From Micromonospora parastrephiae (GTDB lineage: Bacteria; Actinomycetota; Actinomycetes; Mycobacteriales; Micromonosporaceae): DNA of 44,496 nucleotides. The position numbers and the translations under genes are program-made. The DNA is taken from contig NZ_JAEVHM010000030.1 in the NCBI RefSeq assembly GCF_016802865.1, positions 1-44,496 on the forward strand. Direction: 5' to 3'. Below, one piece after another: positions 38,680 to 44,496 of the stretch; position 1 is the first letter of the stretch, and every line of letters starts with the position of its first letter. Under the pieces are notes generated by a model that was not told where the DNA came from, did no database searches, and saw only the letters and a list, made by a program, of their open reading frames with translations.

Positions 38680-38889
38680 TCAGTGTGCGAAGCGACCGGC
38701 CCGGATCGCTCCGATGAACGCTGTCCATCCCGGCGGGCTGACGGCCAGTGTGGGGCCCGCCTGGTCCTTCGAGTCGCGGACCGCGACCAGACCGAGGACG
38801 TCGACCAGGTTGTCGGCCACCTCCACGCAGAGCCCCTGGTCGTTGGAGCGGCTACTGGTACGCCAAACCGCGCGCGCGAGATCGTGCAT
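38680..38889 (-). CDS. Orphan DUF397 protein
   Basis: Protein of 69 residues with full DUF397 pattern: WRTSSRSNDQGLCVEVADNL, VAVRDSKDQAGPTLAVSPPGWTAFIGAI. Unlike the copy at 19685 it has no Scr1-type regulator gene directly upstream; 38890-39079 contains no gene. ATG 38889 has GGAGG 9 bases upstream. It may act with a regulator encoded elsewhere. Confidence 0.9.
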   Translation of the reverse strand: MHDLARAVWRTSSRSNDQGLCVEVADNLVDVLGLVAVRDSKDQAGPTLAVSPPGWTAFIGAIRAGRFAH

Positions 38890-39079
38890 CGTCGTCTACC
38901 TCCGTGTGCGATGGGTTGCCCCACCGCGGGCACCCGGGCGGGGGGCCCGGCCCGTACCGCGCGGTGGGGCGACGGAATCCGCGACGATCAACGCGGCAAC
39001 CTGGCCTGTTCATCGCACAGTCGGTGCGATCATCAGTCCCACCGACGAGACAGGAAGCCGACCCTGCCCGGGACGGCGC

Positions 39080-40276
39080 TCAGCGGGCCGGACGGACCGT
39101 TCCGGTGACCTCGCCGAGGACGATGGTGGTGCCGTCCGGGCCGGGCGCGGTGGCGGTGATGGTCACCGTGTCGCCGTCGGCGAGGAAGGTGCGGGTCTCG
39201 TCGCCGAGCTTCACCGGCTCGGCCCCTCCCCAGGTCAGCTCCAGGAACGATCCGACCTGTCCCCGGTCCGGGCCGGAAACGGTGCCCGAGGCGTACAGAT
39301 CGCCGGTACGCAGGGACGCGCCGTTGACGGTGAGGTGCGCCAACTGCTGGGCCGGCGTCCAGTACATGGAGGCGAACGGCGGCTCGCTGACCCGTTCGCC
39401 GTTCCACTCGACCGTGAGGCGGAGGTCGAGCCCCAGGTGCGGCACGTCGCGCAGGTAGTTGACCACCGGCGGGTCCTGGTCGGGAGCCGGAACGAACGCG
39501 GCGGCGAGCGCGTCCAGCGGCGTCACCCAGGCCGAGATCGAGGTGGCGAAGGACTTGCCCAGGAAGGGGCCGAGGGGCTGGTACTCCCAGGCCTGGATGT
39601 CCCGGGCCGACCAGTCGTTGACCAGCACCACGCCGAAGACGTGATCGGCGAAGTCGTCGACGGAGACCCGGTCGCCCAGCGCGCTCGGCACACCCACCAC
39701 GAAGCCGACCTCGGCCTCGATGTCGAGGCGTACCGACGGGCCGGTGACCGGGCCCTCGGCGGAGGCGCGCTGGCCCGTCGGCCGGGTCACCGGCGTGCCG
39801 GAGACGACGACAGTGCCGGCCCGACCGTGGTAGCCGATCGGCAGGTGCTTCCAGTTCGGCAGCAGCGGCGGCTGGCCCGGGCGGAAGATCTGCCCGACGT
39901 TCGACGCGTGGTGTTCGGAGGAGTAGAAGTCGACGTAGTCGGCCACCTCGATCGGCAGCAGCAACTCCACCTCGTCCAGCGGCACCAGGAGGGGCTCCAC
40001 CACGGGGCGGTGCGCGGAGTCGGTCAGCAGCTCGGTGATTCGCTGCCGCACCGACGTCCACTGGGGACGACCCAGCGCCATGAAGTCGTTGAGGGTGGGT
40101 CGGCACAACGTGCCGGCCGCCAGCACGAGATCCGCGGCCTCCGCCCCGGCCAGGTCGAACACCCACGACCCGATCCGTACGCCGATCCGCGGCTGGCCCC
40201 CGTTGGACCGGAACACCCCGTACGGCAGGTTCGTCACCCCGTACGGCGAACCGTCAGCGCCGGTCACCCAGGTCAT
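39080..40276 (-). CDS. fahA: Fumarylacetoacetase
   Basis: Hydrolase of 398 residues that splits fumarylacetoacetate into fumarate and acetoacetate, the last step of tyrosine breakdown. N-terminal SH3-like domain (YGVTNLPYGVFRSNGGQPRIGVRIG) precedes the catalytic domain with YVDFYSSEHHASNVGQIFRP (metal Asp and catalytic His), NWKHLPIGYHGRAGTVV, LDIEAEVGFVVG (metal Glu pair), VNDWSARDIQAWEYQPLGPFLGKSF and the conserved Lys. ATG 40276 overlaps the stop of the upstream gene (ATGA), so they are co-translated. The operon is divergent from hmgA. Confidence 0.95.
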   Translation of the reverse strand: MTWVTGADGSPYGVTNLPYGVFRSNGGQPRIGVRIGSWVFDLAGAEAADLVLAAGTLCRPTLNDFMALGRPQWTSVRQRITELLTDSAHRPVVEPLLVPLDEVELLLPIEVADYVDFYSSEHHASNVGQIFRPGQPPLLPNWKHLPIGYHGRAGTVVVSGTPVTRPTGQRASAEGPVTGPSVRLDIEAEVGFVVGVPSALGDRVSVDDFADHVFGVVLVNDWSARDIQAWEYQPLGPFLGKSFATSISAWVTPLDALAAAFVPAPDQDPPVVNYLRDVPHLGLDLRLTVEWNGERVSEPPFASMYWTPAQQLAHLTVNGASLRTGDLYASGTVSGPDRGQVGSFLELTWGGAEPVKLGDETRTFLADGDTVTITATAPGPDGTTIVLGEVTGTVRPAR

Positions 40277-41142
40277 GCGTCGTAGCCCCCGTTCACCAGC
40301 CCCAGCCGGATCAGATCGGTCAGTGGTTCCAGGATGCTGCACGAGCCGAAGCCGACCCACAGGGGGCGGGGCGCGTCCAGCCGCCCGTTCAGGCGCTCCA
40401 GCAGCGGGCGCGGATCGGCCGCGGTCAGCAGCTCGGCGACGGGGCGCACACCGTCGCCTCCGGCGGCCGCGAGCGTCGCGGCCAGCACGTTGGCGTAGCC
40501 GTGGTGGGTGAACCCGGTCTCCGGGTCGAGGTGCCGGACCGCCTCGTGCAGCCCGGCGGTGAGCTTGAACGGCAGGTCCCGGTCCCGGCAGGCGCAGATC
40601 ACGGCGGCCAGCTCGGCCGGAGTGGGGAAGAGTTCGGCGGCCAGGCCGCCGGTGCGGAACTTGGCGGCGATCGGCACCCCGTCGGCGCGGGCGGCGACGA
40701 GCGCGTCCAGCGCGCCCATCAACCCGAAGGTCAGCGGCAACTCGGCGTAGACGGCCTCGACGCCTGGCATCGTGTCGATCAGCCGCAGCAGCTCGGTGAG
40801 GCCGGGCAGCGGGTCCTCGCCACGCTTGGCGACCGACACCTCGACCTGCCGGGCGGTGACGCCGTCCGGCGCCAGGAACGAGAGCGCGAACGGCAGGTTA
40901 CCGATCCCGGTGTCACCGATCACGCCGACCACCAGGCCCTCGCCGGGGTCGACGAGACCGCTGAGCTCGCCCGCCGCGACGGCAGAGGCGGGGACGAGCA
41001 GCGGGCCGACCAGGTCGGCGTACCAGGCGGTGCGGTGTCGGCGGTGGGCGGTCAGCGCTTCGGGGAGCGCGGCGCTGCCCGGAGGGAAGACGGCGGCGTC
41101 GTCCACCAGGCTGTCGAGGAGTGCGGGCACCTGCGTTGACAC
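40273..41142 (-). CDS. Uncharacterised protein in homogentisate operon
   Basis: Protein of 289 residues, no function assigned. Alternating strands and helices suggest a TIM-barrel. Conserved-looking stretches are LLDSLVDDAAVFPPG, GLVVGVIGDTGIGNLPFAL, VEAVYAELPLTFG, PIAAKFRTGGLAAELFPTPAELA, DLPFKLTAGLHEAVRH and TGFTHHGYANVLAAT, with Lys, His and Asp placed as in an enzyme active site. The stop overlaps the fumarylacetoacetase start, and hmgA is divergent, so it probably serves the same pathway, where no maleylacetoacetate isomerase is visible. GTG 41142 has TACATT 8 bases upstream. Confidence 0.8.
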   Translation of the reverse strand: MSTQVPALLDSLVDDAAVFPPGSAALPEALTAHRRHRTAWYADLVGPLLVPASAVAAGELSGLVDPGEGLVVGVIGDTGIGNLPFALSFLAPDGVTARQVEVSVAKRGEDPLPGLTELLRLIDTMPGVEAVYAELPLTFGLMGALDALVAARADGVPIAAKFRTGGLAAELFPTPAELAAVICACRDRDLPFKLTAGLHEAVRHLDPETGFTHHGYANVLAATLAAAGGDGVRPVAELLTAADPRPLLERLNGRLDAPRPLWVGFGSCSILEPLTDLIRLGLVNGGYDA

Positions 41143-41150
41143 GGAACAAG

Positions 41151-41156
41151 AATGTA
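41151..41156 (-). promoter_or_regulatory. Candidate -10 box (TACATT), fah operon
   Basis: TACATT ends 8 bases before GTG 41142; TTGTCC (41175-41180) is a possible -35 at 18 bp spacing. The palindrome 41183-41201 lies just upstream. Confidence 0.5.
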
Positions 41157-41182
41157 CGGGACGCTACGAGGAACGGACAACA

Positions 41183-41201
41183 GCGTCCGATTATCGGACG
41201 C
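41183..41201. promoter_or_regulatory. Palindromic operator between fah operon and hmgA
   Basis: GCGTCCGATTATCGGACGC: perfect 8-bp arms around TTA. It lies in the 94-bp divergent promoter region, just upstream of the putative fah-operon -35 and 36 bp before hmgA, so one regulator could control both directions. Confidence 0.6.
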
Positions 41202-41236
41202 CTTCGGCCGGTGAACGGGACATATCGGGAGGCGAG

Positions 41237-42400
41237 ATGCCGTACTACCGCAGCGTCGGAGAGGTGCCCCGCAAGCGCCACACCCAGTTCCGCCAGCCCG
41301 ACGGCAGCCTCTACGCCGAGGAGCTGATGGGCCAGGAGGGCTTTTCCTCCGACTCGTCCCTGCTCTACCACCGGCACGCGCCCACCGCGATCCTCGCCGC
41401 CGACGAGTTCACCCCGCCCGCGTTCACCAGGGCGCCGAACCTGCCGCTCAAGCCCCGCCACCTGCGCACCCACAAGCTCGACGCGGGCGGCGCCGACCCG
41501 ATCCTCGGCCGGCAGTACCTGCTCGCCAACGACGACGTGCGGATCGGATACGTGCTCGCCGGCCGGCCCTCGCCGCTGTTCCGCGACGCCACCGGCGACC
41601 ACTGCCTCTACGTCGAGGCGGGCACCCTGCGGGTCGAGTCGCCGTTCGGGGCCCTCGACGCGGTCGCCGGCGACTACGTCGTCATCCCCACCTCGACCAT
41701 CCACCGGCTGGTGCCCACCGGCGACCAGCCCGTCCGACTGCTCACCGTCGAGGCGACCGGGCACATCGGCCCACCCAAGCGCTACCTCTCCGTCCGGGGC
41801 CAGTTCCTGGAGCACTCGCCGTACTGCGAACGCGACGTCCGCGGACCGGACGTGCCGCTGCTCGTCGACGGCGAGGAGGTCGAGGTGCTGGTCCGCCACC
41901 GCCGCGGCTGGACCCGCTACGTCTACGCGAACCACCCGTTCGACGTGGTCGGCTGGGACGGGCATCTCTACCCGTGGGCGTTCTCCATCCACGACTTCGA
42001 ACCGATCACCGGCCGCATCCACCAGCCCCCGCCCGTGCACCAGACCTTCCAGGGGCCCAACTTCGTCATCTGCTCCTTCGTGCCCCGCAAGGTCGACTAC
42101 CACCCCGACTCGATCCCGGTGCCGTACAACCACCACAACGTCGACTCCGACGAGATGCTCTTCTACACCGGCGGCAACTACGAGGCTCGGCGCGGCTCCG
42201 GCATCGAGCAGGGGTCGATCTCCCTGCACCCGTCCGGCTTCACCCACGGCCCGCAGCCGGGCGCCGCCGAACGCTCCATCGGCGCGGACTACTTCGACGA
42301 GCTGGCCGTCATGGTCGACACGTTCCGCCCGCTGGACCTCTGCGACGCGGCCCGCACCTGCGAGGACGAGGGCTACGCCTGGACGTGGGCGCGTCGCTAG
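41237..42400 (+). CDS. hmgA: Homogentisate 1,2-dioxygenase
   Basis: Non-haem Fe(II) ring-cleaving dioxygenase of 387 residues that turns homogentisate into maleylacetoacetate. The cupin-like core shows YVEAGTLRVESPFGALDAVAGDYVVIPTSTIHRL, and the iron region shows HNFV-equivalents PPVHQTFQGPNFVICSFVPR, YNHHNVDSDEMLFYTGGNYEARRG and SISLHPSGFTHGPQPG (His, Glu, His ligands). Length is a little below the roughly 430-residue proteobacterial enzymes, as in actinobacterial forms. ATG 41237 is preceded by GGGAGG. It is divergent from the fumarylacetoacetase operon and shares a palindromic operator with it. Confidence 0.93.
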   Translation: MPYYRSVGEVPRKRHTQFRQPDGSLYAEELMGQEGFSSDSSLLYHRHAPTAILAADEFTPPAFTRAPNLPLKPRHLRTHKLDAGGADPILGRQYLLANDDVRIGYVLAGRPSPLFRDATGDHCLYVEAGTLRVESPFGALDAVAGDYVVIPTSTIHRLVPTGDQPVRLLTVEATGHIGPPKRYLSVRGQFLEHSPYCERDVRGPDVPLLVDGEEVEVLVRHRRGWTRYVYANHPFDVVGWDGHLYPWAFSIHDFEPITGRIHQPPPVHQTFQGPNFVICSFVPRKVDYHPDSIPVPYNHHNVDSDEMLFYTGGNYEARRGSGIEQGSISLHPSGFTHGPQPGAAERSIGADYFDELAVMVDTFRPLDLCDAARTCEDEGYAWTWARR

Positions 42401-42409
42401 TCGCTCTTT

Positions 42410-42483
42410 GGGTTTTCGCCGGAGCCCGCCCGCTCTGGGCGGTCAGGCTTGATCCCGACGCGGGCGGGCTCCGGCGAAAACCC
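42410..42483. terminator. 24-bp perfect inverted repeat between hmgA and TPR gene
   Basis: Arms 42410-42433 and 42460-42483 are perfect complements (left arm begins GGGTTTTCGCCGGAGCC) around a 26-base centre. It begins 10 bp past the hmgA stop and ends 57 bp before the stop of the convergent TPR gene. The T4 and A4 tracts in the arms could aid bidirectional termination. The large loop and long arms are unusual for a plain terminator. Confidence 0.7.
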
Positions 42484-42540
42484 TGACCTGGTCGAGCTGG
42501 GCGACGCTTGTCGATCTGTTGTGGTGCTGCCGGAGGTGGG

Positions 42541-43569
42541 TCAGCGGATGGCGGTTCTGGTGAAGATGGCGAACTCGGCTATCGCCGTCATCACGATGGC
42601 CAGCACCAGCGGCCATGGCGAGCCGACCACCGCGTACACCAGGAGCAGCACCGGCGCGGCGGCCACCGAGTAGACGGCCAGGGCCATCGCCCGGTCCGAG
42701 TGCAGCAGGGTGGGCAGGACGGTACGGGTCAGCCCCGGCAGGCGCGCGGCGAGCTGCCACACCACGACCCCACCGGTCAACGCGGCGAGCACCGCGACGA
42801 TACGGGAGAACCCGTCGTTGGCCGACGCCGCGAACGCCACCAGCACCGCGGCCACCAGCGACCAGCCCGCGCCGTAGAGCACCAGGCGGTGCAGGCCGTA
42901 CGCGATGGTCCGCCCGGAGTCCATCCGGCTCGGGCTGACCGTGACCGCCTCGGCGATGTGTTCCAACGCCTGCGCCCAGCGGCGCTGCTCCAGGCGGATG
43001 ACACCCACATCGTCCGGGGCGTCGGCGAGCCGCGGATCGAGCCGCAACGCCTCCCGGTAGGCGCGTTCGGCCAGGTCGAACAACTCCAACCGGGCGGCGA
43101 CCAGACCGAGCACGAGGTGCGACTGCGGTTCGTTCGGCGCCAGCTCGACCCCGCGCCAGGCCGCGTTCAGCGCCGGCTGGCCGTTGCGCGAGTCGGCGAG
43201 GATCGCCGCCGCGCTGCGCTGGGCGTACGCGTCGTCGGCGCCGAGTGCGAGGAGCCGGTCGGCGGTGGCGGCCGACTCCTGGTACCGCTCCAGGTCGGCC
43301 AGCGCCATGGCGCGGGTGACCAGCGGAGGAAGGGCGTCCGGAGCGGCGGCCACGGCCGCGTCGGCGGCGGTGAGCGCGTCCGCCGGTCGACCGGCGGCGA
43401 GGTGCACCCGGGCCAGCATGGTGAGCGCCTCCGGGGCGTCGGGTCGCAGGGCGAGCCCGTGGGTCAACTCACCGGCCGCCTCGTCGTGGCGGCCGAGTTC
43501 GGCGAGGAGCTGGGCCCGCTGCAGGTAGCCGTCGGCGGCGGACTGGTCGGGGGTGGGGTCGGTGGACAT
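42541..43569 (-). CDS. TPR-repeat membrane protein
   Basis: Protein of 342 residues. About five TPR-like units occupy residues 10-215 (AAGELTHGLALRPDAPEALTMLARVHLAAGRPADALTAADAAVAAAPD..., AERAYREALRLDPRLADAPDDVGVIRLEQRRWAQALEHIAEAV). Then come four membrane segments: LYGAGWSLVAAVLVAFAAS, IVAVLAALTGGVVVWQLAARL, AMALAVYSVAAAPVLLLVYAVV and LVLAIVMTAIAEFAIF. The cytoplasmic TPRs likely bind partner proteins; function unknown. ATG 43569 has no SD; TAGGCT, which includes the ispF stop codon, lies 7 bases upstream. Confidence 0.85.
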   Translation of the reverse strand: MSTDPTPDQSAADGYLQRAQLLAELGRHDEAAGELTHGLALRPDAPEALTMLARVHLAAGRPADALTAADAAVAAAPDALPPLVTRAMALADLERYQESAATADRLLALGADDAYAQRSAAAILADSRNGQPALNAAWRGVELAPNEPQSHLVLGLVAARLELFDLAERAYREALRLDPRLADAPDDVGVIRLEQRRWAQALEHIAEAVTVSPSRMDSGRTIAYGLHRLVLYGAGWSLVAAVLVAFAASANDGFSRIVAVLAALTGGVVVWQLAARLPGLTRTVLPTLLHSDRAMALAVYSVAAAPVLLLVYAVVGSPWPLVLAIVMTAIAEFAIFTRTAIR

Positions 43570-43576
43570 CGCGGCG

Positions 43577-43582
43577 AGCCTA
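43577..43582 (-). promoter_or_regulatory. Candidate -10 box (TAGGCT) overlapping ispF stop
   Basis: TAGGCT is 7 bases before ATG 43569; its TAG is the stop codon of ispF. Suggests a leaderless transcript for the TPR gene besides any read-through. Confidence 0.4.
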
Positions 43583-44062
43583 GGCGGCCGGGGCGTCGTA
43601 CACCAGCGCCACCGCGATGCCGGCCAGCCCTTCCTCACGGCCGGTGAAACCGAGGCCGTCGGTGGTCGCGGCGGAAAGGGTCACCGGGGCGCCGACAGCG
43701 GCGGAGAGCACCTGCTGGGCCTCCGCCCGGCGGCGACCGATTTTGGGCCGGTTGCCGACGACCTGCACGGAGACGTTGCCGATCTCCAGGCCGACGGCCC
43801 GCACCCGGCGGGCCGTCTCGGTCAGCAGAGCCACCCCGGACGCGCCGGCCCACTCCGGCTGGCCGACCCCGAAGACCGACCCGAGATCACCGAGGCCGGC
43901 GGCGGAGAGCAGCGCGTTGCAGGCGGCGTGCGCGGCCACGTCGGCGTCCGAGTGCCCGGCGAGGCCATCCTGGTCGGGCCAGAGCAGGCCCGCGACCCAG
44001 CAGGGCCGGCCGGGCTCGAACGCGTGCACGTCGGTGCCGATGGCGACCCTGGGAACGATCAT
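43580..44062 (-). CDS. ispF: 2-C-methyl-D-erythritol 2,4-cyclodiphosphate synthase
   Basis: MEP-pathway enzyme of 160 residues that forms the cyclic diphosphate precursor of isoprenoids. Metal ligands are Asp11 and His13 ([10 protein letters not shown]) and His37 ([13 protein letters not shown]). Further motifs are [13 protein letters not shown]-like [13 protein letters not shown] and the C-terminal [26 protein letters not shown]. Active as a trimer. It follows ispD by 16 bp on the same strand. ATG 44062 also has a TACCCT -10-like box 6 bases upstream, so it could be transcribed independently. Confidence 0.96.
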   Translation of the reverse strand: MIVPRVAIGTDVHAFEPGRPCWVAGLLWPDQDGLAGHSDADVAAHAACNALLSAAGLGDLGSVFGVGQPEWAGASGVALLTETARRVRAVGLEIGNVSVQVVGNRPKIGRRRAEAQQVLSAAVGAPVTLSAATTDGLGFTGREEGLAGIAVALVYDAPAA

Positions 44063-44068
44063 GACCAG

Positions 44069-44074
44069 AGGGTA
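44069..44074 (-). promoter_or_regulatory. Candidate -10 box (TACCCT) for ispF
   Basis: TACCCT lies 6 bases before ATG 44062, in the 16-bp ispD-ispF gap. No SD is visible. Confidence 0.35.
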
Positions 44075-44078
44075 CGCG

Positions 44079-44496
44079 TCAACCGGCGGCGGCGAGCAGA
44101 TGCTCCGCCAGCGCCAGGTCGAAGGGTCGGGTGATCTTCAGCGCGTACTCCGAGCCGGGCACGCAGGTCACGGTGACGCCCTGCTTCTCGACCAGACCGG
44201 CGTCGTCGGTGAGTGGGTTGCCGGCCGCGGCGTGCGCGGCGGCGAGCACCGCCCGACGGAAACCCTGCGGGGTCTGCACCGCGCGCAGGGCGGATCGGTC
44301 GACGGTGCCGAGCACCACCTCACCAGCGCCGACCTCCTTGATCGTGTCGACGACCGGCAGCACCGGGATCACCGCGTCCCGGCCGGCCCGGACCGCCGCG
44401 GCGACGGACTCGACCAACTCGGGCGGAGTGAGGGGCGCGGGCGGCGTCGTGCACCAGGACGATCGTCGGGCCGGCGGGCACCGCGGCCAGCGCGGC
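44079..44496 (-). CDS. ispD: 2-C-methyl-D-erythritol 4-phosphate cytidylyltransferase, 5' end cut, frameshifted as sequenced
   Basis: The C-terminal 139 or so residues of IspD, which makes CDP-methylerythritol from MEP and CTP. The segment [12 protein letters not shown] is read from the window edge; the remainder ([74 protein letters not shown]) is in another frame. Removing one C from the run of four at 44432-44435 (minus strand) gives HDAARALTPPELV, the canonical sequence. The gene continues beyond the window. It heads ispD-ispF on this strand. Confidence 0.88.
   Translation of the reverse strand, partial: PRWPRCPPARRSSWCTTPPAPLTPPELVESVAAAVRAGRDAVIPVLPVVDTIKEVGAGEVVLGTVDRSALRAVQTPQGFRRAVLAAAHAAAGNPLTDDAGLVEKQGVTVTCVPGSEYALKITRPFDLALAEHLLAAAG

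Overview
The window is chromosomal DNA of a very GC-rich actinomycete. A Micromonospora-like member of the Micromonosporaceae fits best. Support comes from the codon usage, the Scr1-type regulator/DUF397 pairs, a MsiK-type sugar ATPase, mixed SD-led and apparently leaderless starts, and a hairpin repeat (TTGATC..CTCG..TTCATGGAAA) that I associate from memory with this family. The genus is inferred, not proven. I see no phage, insertion sequence, CRISPR array or rRNA.

Layout. 1-7 kb: 3' part of a Ser/Thr kinase gene, an enoyl-CoA hydratase, a lipoprotein, a histidine phosphatase, an AraC-type regulator with a VOC protein, an SRPBCC protein, a fatty-acid desaturase and a PRC/DUF2382 protein. 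7-10 kb: DUF4190 membrane protein, tRNA-Thr(TGT), MsiK-type ATPase and a small membrane protein. 10-13.4 kb: cysS-rlmB, with an IclR regulator divergent from it. 13.4-20.9 kb: hairpin repeats around a DUF559 nuclease-like gene, a secreted subtilase, a HAD-EamA operon divergent from a CGNR regulator, a GNAT, and a Scr1/DUF397 locus with a worn N-terminus. 20.9-27.3 kb: class II fumarase, AfsR/SARP regulator, class I fumarase. 27.4-33.7 kb: a membrane beta-propeller, then an Lrp regulator divergent from hpd, two RDD membrane proteins and an aminotransferase. 33.7-38.9 kb: a putative cell-surface module (LPXTG protein, two WxL-like proteins, DUF916 protein), a second beta-propeller, an SRPBCC protein and an orphan DUF397. 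39-42.4 kb: fumarylacetoacetase, an uncharacterised protein and, divergently, homogentisate dioxygenase. 42.5-44.5 kb: TPR membrane protein, ispF and the 3' part of ispD.

How the genes work together. Aminotransferase, hpd, hmgA and fumarylacetoacetase outline tyrosine breakdown to fumarate and acetoacetate, with two fumarases nearby. No recognisable maleylacetoacetate isomerase is present, and an uncharacterised gene sits exactly between the two homogentisate-pathway genes. The 33.7-36.6 kb genes have the composition of the Firmicutes WxL surface locus and are the most interesting candidate system here.

Quality warning. At least eight otherwise well-conserved genes carry single-base frameshifts in G/C tracts (iclR, fumC, afsR-like, both RDD genes, the second beta-propeller, ispD and possibly the kinase and DUF916 genes). 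ispD is essential where the MEP pathway is the only isoprenoid route. The pattern points to homopolymer errors in the sequence rather than mass gene decay, so these genes are listed as CDS with the break described.
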